This document shows positions 27,510-35,700 of a stretch of 64,000 nt of DNA, in pieces. Numbering within the stretch: position 1 is the stretch's first letter; every line of letters begins with the position of its first letter. The notes beneath the pieces are model-generated. The model saw nothing but the letters and a program-made list of their open reading frames with translations. It was not told the origin of the DNA and searched no databases. A program made the translations under genes and the position numbers. Origin of the DNA: Rhizobiaceae bacterium MnEN-MB40S (lineage in GTDB: Bacteria; Pseudomonadota; Alphaproteobacteria; Rhizobiales; Rhizobiaceae); the NCBI GenBank assembly GCA_024343425.1, contig BRLC01000025.1:186001-250000 (forward strand), written 5' to 3'.

Positions 27510-28714
27510 AGCCGCAAACGCGCCTTCAGCACGTCAAACAGGCCGACGCCCGGAAACCGCACATAGGCGGATTGGCCAATCGGACACCGGTCCGGTCCCA
27601 TCCCTTCCCTGTCGAGCGAAAGCAACGCCTGCGCGACGCCTGCAGTGCGCCCCTTTGCAACCGCCGCCAGATCCTTGCGGCCGATCGGAGACGCCGATCC
27701 CCGCGTCAGAAGAACCGTCGCGTCACGGACCGAGGATTCTCCTTCCATGACCACCTCCGCGCGATCGCCTTTCCTGATCAGCGGAATCTCGGCGTCAGGC
27801 ACCGGCACGTCCACCAGCAGCGCCTCGCAATTGATCCATTCGACAATGGGTTGACCAGCGGTGACTGCGGCGTCCGGCGCGGCGAGGACGCTGAAGATCT
27901 GCGAGCCGCCCGGCGCAGTCACATTTGCAGCGGAAAGTTCCGCCAGCGCCGTCGTCGCCAATGCGAGTCCACGTTTTGCGTCGTCGACGCGGGCATTCGC
28001 GCGGTCGAGTTCATGGCGCAATTTCTGTTGCTGCAACTGCAGCTCCAACTCGCCGTAGCGGAGCCAGTCGGGCGTGCTGCCATCGGCGGCGATGAACACG
28101 CCGGATTCGGCCGCCTTGTCCCGCAATAGCGCAAAAGCAAGTTCGGCGTTGAGCTCGGCCGCCCGCGCGTTGGCGTCGGATAGCCGGAGGGCGGCTTCGT
28201 CAAGATCGGCGTTCGATCCAACGCCGCGCTCCGTCAAGGTCTGGCTGCGATCCACGATCCGCTGCAGCACGTCGATCCGCTTTGCATTGACCGCAATCTG
28301 CCGCCTGAGCGTCTGGATTTCCGTCTCAAGGGTTTCGTGAAAAACCTCCGCCGACTGATCGCGTTGACTCACTCTTCGCCGTTCCAAACTTTCAATGTCG
28401 TCAAGCTGATCAGTGGCTTCGGCGGCATTGCTTTGCGCGGTGGCGACCTGCTGACGCATGTCGTCCACCGATCGTTTTTCATCAAACAGCAGCGGATTTT
28501 CGATCGTTGCCACGAGGCCGTCGCTCCCCACGATCGAACCGGCGAGCGGCAGCTCGGTTACGATACGGCCTTCAATGGGCGCAACAGCCATCCGCGACCA
28601 GGTTGTGATGGCGGAGTCGCGAACCAGCGTGGATCGGATATACGGCCCGATCATCCAGAGGCAATAGGCTCCGAACACCAAGATTGTCAGTAACAGAACT
28701 TTCCTGCCGCGCAT
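27506..28714 (-). CDS. HlyD-like membrane-fusion/adaptor protein
   Basis: A 402-residue protein with one N-terminal helix (VLLLTILVFGAYCLWMIGPYI). A biotinyl-lipoyl-like half follows (APIEGRIVTELPLAGSIVGSDGLVATIENP), then a long coiled coil (about 90-265), the second lipoyl half (APDAAVTAGQPIVEWI) and a beta-barrel end. That is the layout of periplasmic adaptors of secretion or glycan-export machines, including Alg44-like ones. No ABC transporter, RND pump or TolC gene is adjacent; instead it sits between two CDF-fold genes. The start has GGGGGT nearby. Confidence 0.85.
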   Translation of the reverse strand: MRGRKVLLLTILVFGAYCLWMIGPYIRSTLVRDSAITTWSRMAVAPIEGRIVTELPLAGSIVGSDGLVATIENPLLFDEKRSVDDMRQQVATAQSNAAEATDQLDDIESLERRRVSQRDQSAEVFHETLETEIQTLRRQIAVNAKRIDVLQRIVDRSQTLTERGVGSNADLDEAALRLSDANARAAELNAELAFALLRDKAAESGVFIAADGSTPDWLRYGELELQLQQQKLRHELDRANARVDDAKRGLALATTALAELSAANVTAPGGSQIFSVLAAPDAAVTAGQPIVEWINCEALLVDVPVPDAEIPLIRKGDRAEVVMEGESSVRDATVLLTRGSASPIGRKDLAAVAKGRTAGVAQALLSLDREGMGPDRCPIGQSAYVRFPGVGLFDVLKARLRL

Positions 28715-28765
28715 CGATACCCCCGTTTCATTCCCGGAAATGTGATTACATGATCGTCTGGGTCG

Positions 28766-29677
28766 TCACGTTTCCTGTTCATCGGCCTGGTGTTCGGAAA
28801 GAACCGCGAGTTCGATCCGCATCGCGCCGTCCTGCAGGCGATCCAGTATGTCCTGGCGCCACCGTGACAAAGCCGAGGCCGGCATATCCGGCGGCGTCGT
28901 CACGAAGACTTCCGCCTGGACACCCTCCATGATCGGCCGCGCCCTGAACCGGGCGACCTGGGCGGGGGCGACAACCGCCTCGGCCGCCTCGCGCACAGCC
29001 TTGCAGACGTCCTCGTCCGGCCTTGAATCCAGGATCTGAGGCGCCGAGCGCAAAAGCATCGAAACACCGCGCAACACCATAATCGTTGCAACGAAAGCGG
29101 CGCCAAGCGCATCCATCAGCAGCGCCACGACGGGATCGATCGCCAAAGCGGCGATCGTCAGCGTGATCTGGAGAAAGACCGAAGACGCCATCATGATGAA
29201 CCGCGCGTTGAGCTGGGCCCTGAAGACATCGGACGGCTCTTCCGGCTCGGCCTTCTTCATCCCCCACCAACCGAGAATATTCACGACGCCATTGACGGCG
29301 TTCACCACCGCCCCCACGGCCAGCCCCAGCGGCGATGCAGTCGGCTCGCCTCCGACGATGGTCGAAACCACGCTCTGGGCAACCCACAGGCCGCTTGCAA
29401 GAAGCCCGCCCCCTACGACAAGTCCGACGAAGCTCTCAATCTTGTCCAGCCCGTATTCGTAGTGATCGAAGCGGCCGCGATGCTTGGCGCGCAGCACAAT
29501 ATAGGCATAGGTCGACGCAGCCAGCATCAGGAAGCTCCGAATGCCTTCGCTGATCAGCGTCAACGAACCGGACATGAAGCCGGCGAGCAGCAGCATTGTA
29601 TTCGTCACATTATCCGCCAGAAACGGATCGCGCATGGAATGCTCGATCCTGAGCTCCGCTTTGGTTGGCTGCCGCAT
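28766..29677 (-). CDS. CDF-fold membrane protein without the usual metal ligands (first copy)
   Basis: A 303-residue CDF-like protein with six helices and a C-terminal cytosolic domain (about 210-300, with VQAEVFVTTPPDMP). FDHYEYGLDKIESFVGLVVGG matches the family signature, but helix 2 (LISEGIRSFLML) and helix 5 (QLNARFIMMASSV) lack the canonical Asp/His zinc site. ATG 29677 has GGGGAG nine bases ahead, better than the far upstream 29746. It heads the CDF-HlyD-CDF operon and is divergent from the BTLCP gene. Confidence 0.8.
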   Translation of the reverse strand: MRQPTKAELRIEHSMRDPFLADNVTNTMLLLAGFMSGSLTLISEGIRSFLMLAASTYAYIVLRAKHRGRFDHYEYGLDKIESFVGLVVGGGLLASGLWVAQSVVSTIVGGEPTASPLGLAVGAVVNAVNGVVNILGWWGMKKAEPEEPSDVFRAQLNARFIMMASSVFLQITLTIAALAIDPVVALLMDALGAAFVATIMVLRGVSMLLRSAPQILDSRPDEDVCKAVREAAEAVVAPAQVARFRARPIMEGVQAEVFVTTPPDMPASALSRWRQDILDRLQDGAMRIELAVLSEHQADEQET

Positions 29678-29900
29678 TAGCGATGACTCCCCATTCGGGC
29701 ACCTTAGTTCGGTATACGGCCGATAGAAAGCGCCTAGTAAAGCCATCCGCGCAATTGCGTTTTCGGTTTCCCGCCGCTTACCCGGTTCGATAGAATTTTA
29801 ACTGCATTTATTCTGAATTAGCCTTTGTTTTTATTGCGATAATTTCCGGTATCTAAAATCTGGCGTGAGATAGTTCCCTCAAGATGGAGAGGGACGCATC

Positions 29901-30503
29901 ATGAAATCCACACTGTGCATCGGCGGCATTTTCATGCTCGCCATGGTCTGGCTGACAGGGCCGGCGCTCGGCTTCTCGCCCAACATGCAGACGCTCGGAG
30001 GCACGAGTCAGCCGATCGGCCACTATAATTTTTGCAAGGTTCATCCGTCCGAGTGCAACTACAGGACGCCCGACAGCGCGCCCATGAGGCTGAACAAGGA
30101 CGCCTGGAACCGGATGGTCAGCATCAATGCAAGGGTCAACCGCGACATCATCCCGATGACCGATCAGGATGTTTTCGGCGTCGAAGAGTACTGGGCCTAC
30201 CCCAAGGCTGTCGGCGACTGCGAGGACTATGTGCTATTGAAGCAGAAGCTGCTCATGCAGATGGGCTTTCGCGCTTCCGACCTGCTGATCACCATTGTCA
30301 GGCAAACCGACGGATCGGGACACGCCGTGCTCACGGTCAGAACCGACCATGGCGACTTCATCCTCGACAACATGCACGATGAAGTCCTGCTGTGGTCACA
30401 AACGGATTACACCTTTTTAAAGCGTCAATCCTCGGTCAACACCGGCCGATGGACCAAGCTGCAGGACAGCCGCGCCACATTTGTCGGAAGCATCCGCAAA
30501 TAG
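29901..30503 (+). CDS. LapG-like transglutaminase-fold cysteine protease (BTLCP, DUF920)
   Basis: A 200-residue periplasmic protein with a signal peptide (GGIFMLAMVWLTGPALGF). The catalytic triad of bacterial transglutaminase-like cysteine proteinases is visible: C107 in VGDCEDYVLLKQ, H141 in GSGHAVLTVRT and D156 in DFILDNMHDEV. The known member LapG cuts a large RTX adhesin off the cell surface and is held in check by the c-di-GMP receptor LapD. No adhesin or lapD gene is in the window. ATG 29901 follows GGAGAGGGA. A terminator closes the unit. Confidence 0.9.
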   Translation: MKSTLCIGGIFMLAMVWLTGPALGFSPNMQTLGGTSQPIGHYNFCKVHPSECNYRTPDSAPMRLNKDAWNRMVSINARVNRDIIPMTDQDVFGVEEYWAYPKAVGDCEDYVLLKQKLLMQMGFRASDLLITIVRQTDGSGHAVLTVRTDHGDFILDNMHDEVLLWSQTDYTFLKRQSSVNTGRWTKLQDSRATFVGSIRK

Positions 30504-30570
30504 AACGGCGCACAACAGGAATTCAGGCCTCGGTCGGTCCCCACCCTTCCCGTCTCAGACCAGGCCTGTG

Positions 30571-30602
30571 AGCCGTCCCGCCCCAGGGACGGCTCTTTTT
30601 TG
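30571..30602 (+). terminator. Rho-independent terminator after the BTLCP gene
   Basis: A 9-bp stem (AGCCGTCCC / GGGACGGCT) with a six-base loop is followed by C and seven T residues. It lies 68 bp after the stop of the LapG-like gene and just before the convergent carbonic anhydrase stop. Confidence 0.9.
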
Positions 30603-30605
30603 TTC

Positions 30606-31133
30606 TCAGGAGATTCTTTCGAGACCAGCTGCAAACCGACGCGCATTTTCAATGTAGTGGCGCGCGGACCCTTGCAGCATGGCGACCGCCTTGTCGTCGA
30701 GTTCACGAACCGGCTTTGCCGGCGACCCCATGACCAGGCTGTTGTCCGGTATTTCCTTCCCCTCCGTCACGAGAGCTCCTGCCCCTATAAGGCAATTATC
30801 GCCGATCCTGGCTCCATTGAGCACGATCGCGCCCATGCCGATCAGGCTGTTGTTGCCGATCGTGCAGCCATGCAGCATCGCCTTGTGACCGATCGTGCAG
30901 CCTTCGCCAATGACGAGCGGAAATCCGATATCGGTGTGCATGACGCAATTTTCCTGGACATTCGTGCCCTTGCCAAGGGTTATCGGCTCGTTGTCCCCGC
31001 GCAGAACCGAACCGAACCAAATTCCGACATCCAAGCCGATATTCACCTTGCCGATTACAGACGCGCTATCCGCAACCCAGAAAAAACCATCAGGCAGGTT
31101 GGGGCTTTCGTCGTCGAGCTTGTACATCGCCAT
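30606..31133 (-). CDS. gamma-carbonic anhydrase family protein
   Basis: A 175-residue left-handed beta-helix protein of the gamma-CA/YrdA/PaaY group. The three metal-binding histidines are in place (H66 in VMHTD, H83 in IGHKA, H88 in LHG), with hexapeptide turns such as VIGEGCTIGHKAMLHG and LIGMGAIVLNGARIG. Relatives bind Zn or Fe and some interconvert CO2 and bicarbonate; many have no proven activity. It is convergent with the BTLCP unit. The 181-bp gap upstream separates it from the next gene. Confidence 0.92.
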   Translation of the reverse strand: MAMYKLDDESPNLPDGFFWVADSASVIGKVNIGLDVGIWFGSVLRGDNEPITLGKGTNVQENCVMHTDIGFPLVIGEGCTIGHKAMLHGCTIGNNSLIGMGAIVLNGARIGDNCLIGAGALVTEGKEIPDNSLVMGSPAKPVRELDDKAVAMLQGSARHYIENARRFAAGLERIS

Positions 31134-31314
31134 ATCAAATCCTCCAGGTATCTGCGCAATCCCGTCCTCGCATAGCAGCTACCGAAAAAATCACAATGCG
31201 CCGGCAAGCCGGAATTACGCCGGTTTACGAGGTCTTAACTACAATTGGCGAAAATCGCATCCAAAATAACCTGATCCACAGATGCGGGCGTTGCTCGCAT
31301 GGGAATTCCATTTG

Positions 31315-32076
31315 ATGGCCTCCTCGCAATCGGCAAATCCGGCGATCGACCCGCGCCCCCTGATATCGCAGGCGTTCATCTGGAAAACCGCCGCAGTTGC
31401 TGCATCCCTGATGCTGCTCACAGTTCTGCTGAACATCGCCGGACACTGGTATGGCGACACAATCGTCACCAGCGGTTTCAGCGCGGATCCGACCGTCCGG
31501 ACCATCACGATTGGCGATAATGCGCTGCGCATCCCGGACAACATGATCCGCTTCGAAGAGCAGCGAAACGACGGCGCTGCAAACCGGGTTGACCTCTACG
31601 TGCTCTGGCCAAGCCTTGAGGGATACAGCGAAGAGACCAAGGATCTTTTCAATGGCATCGACAGTTCACAGGATATCGTTTTCATCACGCTCAGCAGGCA
31701 GGAGATGCCGCTCGACATGTCGGAGCGGTTTGCGCCCGTATACAGCCGACTGGTCGATCATCGCGGTCAGTCGCTGAGTTACGGACTGACCCGGTTTACC
31801 TTTGACGAAACCAGCCGCTACGCCGGTGAATATCTCTATGTAGAGACGAACGCAGCCCATCCCTTTGTCGCCAGATGCATCGATTCTTCGGATCTGCCGA
31901 ATGAGTCGCGCACCTGCATGCGCGACATTCATACAGGACAGGGCCTGAGCTTGATGTACCGCTTCAGCGAAGACCTGCTGCCACAATGGAAAGCCCTGGA
32001 TCAGGCCATGAATTTCTACGTTTCCTCGGCAATCGTAAGCGCCCGCCCTCCCCGCAAGCAGCGCCTGACCCGGTAG
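31315..32076 (+). CDS. unrecognised membrane-anchored protein
   Basis: I do not recognise a named family. The 253-residue product has a short cytosolic N-terminus, one helix (about residues 22-45, AAVAASLMLLTVLLNIAGHW) and a periplasmic region of about 205 residues. That region has a DNMIRFEEQR segment, two cysteines (in FVARCIDSS and SRTCMRD) that could form a disulfide, and a basic end (RPPRKQRLTR). ATG 31315 is preferred over 31282, which would add a non-conserved tail. It is convergent with DUF3126 and 182 bp downstream of the divergent carbonic anhydrase gene. Confidence 0.75.
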   Translation: MASSQSANPAIDPRPLISQAFIWKTAAVAASLMLLTVLLNIAGHWYGDTIVTSGFSADPTVRTITIGDNALRIPDNMIRFEEQRNDGAANRVDLYVLWPSLEGYSEETKDLFNGIDSSQDIVFITLSRQEMPLDMSERFAPVYSRLVDHRGQSLSYGLTRFTFDETSRYAGEYLYVETNAAHPFVARCIDSSDLPNESRTCMRDIHTGQGLSLMYRFSEDLLPQWKALDQAMNFYVSSAIVSARPPRKQRLTR

Positions 32077-32085
32077 TCTCGGGTC

Positions 32086-32301
32086 TTAGTGATCGTCCAG
32101 ATCGATCTCGAGAATAGCCATCGTAAAATTGTAGGAAAGATCGTCTTCGTCGTCATCGTCGCGGAACAGCACGCCGAGAAATTCATCTCCGATATAGACT
32201 TCCGCCGAATCGTTCTTGTTGGGGCGCTTTCGAACCGCCATCTGGGCGTTGAATGTGCGTTTGAAATAGGAATCCAGTTTGCGCAGTTCTTCCGGCTTCA
32301 A
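32086..32301 (-). CDS. DUF3126 family protein
   Basis: A small acidic protein of about 71 residues, matching the DUF3126 family of alphaproteobacteria. Visible features are LRKLDSYFKRTFN, SAEVYIGDEFLGVLFRDD and a final SYNFTMAILEIDL. The function is unknown; the gene is regularly found after cysE, as here. Family members usually start with Met-Lys-Pro-(Asp/Glu), which fits the TTG at 32301 with GGAG six bases ahead. A GTG at 32334 would add 11 residues. Confidence 0.82.
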   Translation of the reverse strand: MKPEELRKLDSYFKRTFNAQMAVRKRPNKNDSAEVYIGDEFLGVLFRDDDDEDDLSYNFTMAILEIDLDDH

Positions 32302-32469
32302 GACAATCTCCGTCAATTGACCTGTCGGCGACACGGGTCGCCCGGCGTTTCAGGTTAGCGGCGCTTCTCGCACGTCAGAAGCAGCGATGTAAAGAGCGAC
32401 CGGCCGCCTGGACTATTTCGATCTACAGCAAAACCCACTGCAACCACCGGCAATCCCGTGTCGTCAAAC

Positions 32470-32497
32470 GAAACAGCCCGCACCTCGGGATGCGGGC
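32470..32497 (-). terminator. possible terminator after cysE
   Basis: On the minus strand, a 7-bp stem (GCCCGCA / TGCGGGC, plus-strand 32476-32482 and 32491-32497) with an 8-base loop is followed by TGTTTCGTTT. The T-tract is broken, so termination may be partial, leaving some read-through into the DUF3126 gene. Confidence 0.5.
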
Positions 32498-32521
32498 CTG
32501 GAACGCGAGATTTCTGTTGTC

Positions 32522-33340
32522 TCAGCTTTCGCCGACGATCTGGTCCATGGACCGCGACGGCTCCACGCAGCCGGCCTTGCCGACGACCCGCGCCGGAACT
32601 CCTGCAACCGTTGACGCTTCCGGAACAGCGGAAAGCACCACCGAACCGGAGGCGATGCGCGAACATCTTCCTATTTCCAGATTGCCGAGAATCTTGGCGC
32701 CGGCGCCGATCAGAACGCCTTGACGAACTTTCGGGTGCCGGTTGCCCGGCTCCTTGCCGGTTCCTCCCAGCGTTACGCCATGCAGAATGGAAACGTCGTC
32801 CTCGATGATCGCGGTGCCGCCGACCACAAGACCGGTCGCATGATCGAGGAAGATGCCCTTGCCCATGCGCGCCGCCGGATGAATATCCGTCTGGAAAACT
32901 TCAGAAGACCGGCTTTGCAGGTAAAGGGCGTAATCACGGCGACCGTTTTCCCACAGCCAGTGTGCAAGACGATGCGCCTGGATTGCATGGAATCCCTTGA
33001 AATAAAGCACCGGCTCAATAAAGCGGTCGCATGCCGGATCACGGTCGTAAACTGCCTGAATATCAACCCGCAGGATCGCGCTCCATTCCGGCCAGTCGTC
33101 GAGCATCTCGTCGAATGTCTGGCGCAGCAGGTTGGTCGGCATGTCCGCATGATCGAGACGCTCGCATACGCGATGAATGACGGCTTCTTCGAGCGTCCGG
33201 AAATTCAGGATGGTCGAATAATGGTAGGTTGCGAGAACCGGATCATTGTCGGCGGCCTGCTGGGCCTCCATGCGGATGGCGTCCCAAATCGGATCCATCG
33301 CCTTGATCTGTTCCGCCCTTAGCGCCTTCGGTGCTGGCAT
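32522..33340 (-). CDS. cysE: serine O-acetyltransferase
   Basis: Acetylates L-serine with acetyl-CoA, the entry step to cysteine. The 272 residues contain the helical N-terminal SATase domain (DPIWDAIRMEAQQAADNDP and LRVDIQAVYDRDPAC). The C-terminal hexapeptide-repeat helix carries FLDHATGLVVGGTAIIEDDV and LHGVTLGGTGKEPGNRHPKV, where the catalytic His and the CoA site lie. The C-terminal tail, about 30 residues after the helix, is where cysteine feedback inhibition acts in known enzymes. Confidence 0.96.
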   Translation of the reverse strand: MPAPKALRAEQIKAMDPIWDAIRMEAQQAADNDPVLATYHYSTILNFRTLEEAVIHRVCERLDHADMPTNLLRQTFDEMLDDWPEWSAILRVDIQAVYDRDPACDRFIEPVLYFKGFHAIQAHRLAHWLWENGRRDYALYLQSRSSEVFQTDIHPAARMGKGIFLDHATGLVVGGTAIIEDDVSILHGVTLGGTGKEPGNRHPKVRQGVLIGAGAKILGNLEIGRCSRIASGSVVLSAVPEASTVAGVPARVVGKAGCVEPSRSMDQIVGES

Positions 33341-33473
33341 CGTGGCGTCTCCCTCGATATTTTTGCGTCACGACCGGGGCCGCATTTGCTTCGGAACCTA
33401 TCGCGCCTTGGTAAACTTGCGATAAAAATAGGGCGAATCCGCGATTATTCAAATCGAAAACTTTTCAACGACG

Positions 33474-34295
33474 GTGTCAAAGAAATTGAACAATCAATCT
33501 TCGAAATCGCTTGCCGACGGCCAGATCGTTCTAAGCTGGTCCGATTCCATAGTCACGATTGCCCTCAATCGACCGGACAAGAAGAACGCGATCACGCACC
33601 AGATGTGGCGCGAAATCGTCCATGCATTCGAACTGATAGACCAGGCTGACGACATTCGATGCGTGCTGATGAAGGGCGGTGGGGAAAGCGACTTTTCCGC
33701 AGGCGCCGACATCGGAGAATTCGATTCAGCAAGACGCGATCCGCACACCGCCGAACGATACGAGCAGTCGAATTCCGACGCGTTTAGGGCTGTGCGCGAA
33801 TGTCCCGTACCGGTTCTCGCCGTTATCAGAGGCATCTGTTTCGGCGGGGCGTTTGGCCTTGCGGCCGCCGCCGATCTGCGCATAGCCAGCCACACCGCTT
33901 CTTTCAGCGTGCCTGCAGGCAAGCTTGGCCTGTCCTATCCGGCGGATGCAATGATTGACATCGTCGAGGCAGCGGGTCCGCAATTCGCCCGCTACATGCT
34001 CTATTCGGCCCGACGGATCGACGCTGCGACGGCGCTCGACGCCGGCTTTCTTCTCTCGCTGCACAACGACCGGGACCTGGAGGAAAACGCGCTGCAACTG
34101 GCTGCGGAGATCTGCGCGAACGCGCCCCTCAGCAACCGCGCGTCAAAGGCGGCCATACGCGCCGCGCTCAGCCATAGCGCCGACGATTTCCAGAAAGCCT
34201 CTGCTCTCGGAGCATCGACGTTTTCAAGCAGGGATTACGAGGAAGGCAGACTGGCGTTCCGCGAAAGGCGCAAACCCGTTTTCAACGGAAGCTGA
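33474..34295 (+). CDS. crotonase-fold protein (enoyl-CoA hydratase/isomerase family)
   Basis: A 273-residue crotonase superfamily protein, starting at GTG. The CoA/oxyanion loops are visible (SAGADIGEF near 75-83 and GICFGGAFGLAAAADLRIA near 120-138). Compared with rat crotonase, the two catalytic glutamates are absent: G128 stands in the first position and A148 (FSVPAGKLGL) in the second. It is therefore unlikely to be a standard enoyl-CoA hydratase; an isomerase, hydrolase or decarboxylase-type reaction is possible. It stops two bases from the convergent pncB stop. Confidence 0.85.
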   Translation: MSKKLNNQSSKSLADGQIVLSWSDSIVTIALNRPDKKNAITHQMWREIVHAFELIDQADDIRCVLMKGGGESDFSAGADIGEFDSARRDPHTAERYEQSNSDAFRAVRECPVPVLAVIRGICFGGAFGLAAAADLRIASHTASFSVPAGKLGLSYPADAMIDIVEAAGPQFARYMLYSARRIDAATALDAGFLLSLHNDRDLEENALQLAAEICANAPLSNRASKAAIRAALSHSADDFQKASALGASTFSSRDYEEGRLAFRERRKPVFNGS

Positions 34296-34297
34296 GG

Positions 34298-35587
34298 TCA
34301 AACCAGGACGTCCCGCTCTTCCTGAGCGCCGACGCCGAAGACCTTCTTGTAGCGTTCGATCTCTTGCGGCGGCCCCATGGCCTTGCGGGGATTGTCCGAC
34401 AGCTTGACGGTCGGCCGGCCATCGGCGGAAACGGCCTTGCAGACGAGCGAGAACGGCGCAAGTCGATCCCCGTCGACGAGGCCCCGGAAATCGTTCGTCA
34501 GCAGCGTGCCCCATCCAAAGCTGACGCGCGTGCGTCCATGGAAGCGGTTGTAGATGTCAATGATCTTGTCCGTATCCAGACCATCGGAGAAGATCAGCAG
34601 CTTCTTTTGCGGATCCTCCCCGCGCGACCGCCACCAGCGTATCGCCGTCTCGGCGGCGACGACCGGATCTCCGCTGTCAATGCGAATGCCCGTCCAGTCG
34701 GCCAACCAGTCCGGCGCGCGGTCCAGGAACCCTTCCGTGCCGTAGGTGTCCGGCAGGATGATCAGCAGGTTGCCGTCATGCTCCTCCTGCCAGTTCTCCA
34801 GCACCCTGTAGGGCGCCGACGCCAGCTCCGCGTCACTATTGGCCAGCGCCGCATAGACCATCGGCAATTCATGCGCGTTGGTCCCGATCGCCTCGACGTC
34901 GCGCCGCATCGCAATCAGGCAGTTCGACGTGCCGATGAACTTGTCGCCCAGACCTTCGAGCATGGCCTGCACGCACCAGTCCTGCCACAGGAAGGAATGC
35001 CTGCGGCGCGTTCCGAAATCGGCGATCTTGAGCGCGTCCAGACGGCGAAGGTCTCCGACTTTCTCCCAGATCCTCGTCATTGCGCGCGCATAGAGGACCT
35101 GAAGTTCGAAACGACCCATGTCTCTCAGAACTGCGCGGGAACGCAACTCCATCAGGACAGCAAGCGCCGGTATCTCCCACAGCATGACGGCGGGCCATGG
35201 GCCTTCGAACGTCAATTCATACTGATCGCCGCGACGCTCCAGATGGTAGGGCGGCAATCGCAAATTCTCGAACCACTCCATGAAGTCCGGTCGAAACATG
35301 TAGCGCTTGCCGTAAAACATGTTGCCGCGCAGCCATGTGCTCTCGCCTGGAGTGAGCCTGAGATCGCGTATGTGGTCCAGCTGGTCGCGCAGTTCCTTCT
35401 CGTCGATCAGCTGCGCCAGAGGCACTTCTTTCGTCCGGTTGATGATGCTGAACGTGACCTGGGTGTCCGGATTGTTTCCGAAAACCGACTGCGCCATCAA
35501 CAATTTGTAGAAGTCCGTATCGATCAGGGACCGGACGATCGGATCGATCTTCCAGTTGTGATCGTAAACTCGCGAAGCGATATCCAT
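34298..35587 (-). CDS. pncB: nicotinate phosphoribosyltransferase
   Basis: Forms nicotinate mononucleotide from nicotinate and PRPP with ATP, the salvage route to NAD. The 429 residues show the family N-terminus ([18 protein letters not shown]), the block with the phosphorylated histidine ([12 protein letters not shown]), [11 protein letters not shown] and the C-terminal phosphate site ([11 protein letters not shown]). The frame begins with TTG 35602, but ATG 35587 gives the usual [10 protein letters not shown] start. Two hydrolase genes lie 113 bp upstream on the same strand. Confidence 0.95.
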   Translation of the reverse strand: MDIASRVYDHNWKIDPIVRSLIDTDFYKLLMAQSVFGNNPDTQVTFSIINRTKEVPLAQLIDEKELRDQLDHIRDLRLTPGESTWLRGNMFYGKRYMFRPDFMEWFENLRLPPYHLERRGDQYELTFEGPWPAVMLWEIPALAVLMELRSRAVLRDMGRFELQVLYARAMTRIWEKVGDLRRLDALKIADFGTRRRHSFLWQDWCVQAMLEGLGDKFIGTSNCLIAMRRDVEAIGTNAHELPMVYAALANSDAELASAPYRVLENWQEEHDGNLLIILPDTYGTEGFLDRAPDWLADWTGIRIDSGDPVVAAETAIRWWRSRGEDPQKKLLIFSDGLDTDKIIDIYNRFHGRTRVSFGWGTLLTNDFRGLVDGDRLAPFSLVCKAVSADGRPTVKLSDNPRKAMGPPQEIERYKKVFGVGAQEERDVLV

Positions 35588-35700
35588 TTTACGCCTATTC
35601 AAACAGAACCGTCGTTCGTGAAGCCGACATGCGTCACATCCGCTGCACGCGCGACTGACAGATCATACTGTCCGCGCTGCGTCAACAAATGCGCATGCAG

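Noticed and set aside
29678..29900. Shared operator between the CDF-HlyD-CDF operon and the BTLCP gene
   Set aside because: The gap is AT-rich as expected for divergent promoters, but I found no repeat or dyad that could be defended as an operator.
35588..35700. A pncB-specific promoter or riboswitch
   Set aside because: The 113-bp gap after the hydrolase gene shows no hairpin series or known NAD-related motif that can be recognised by eye.
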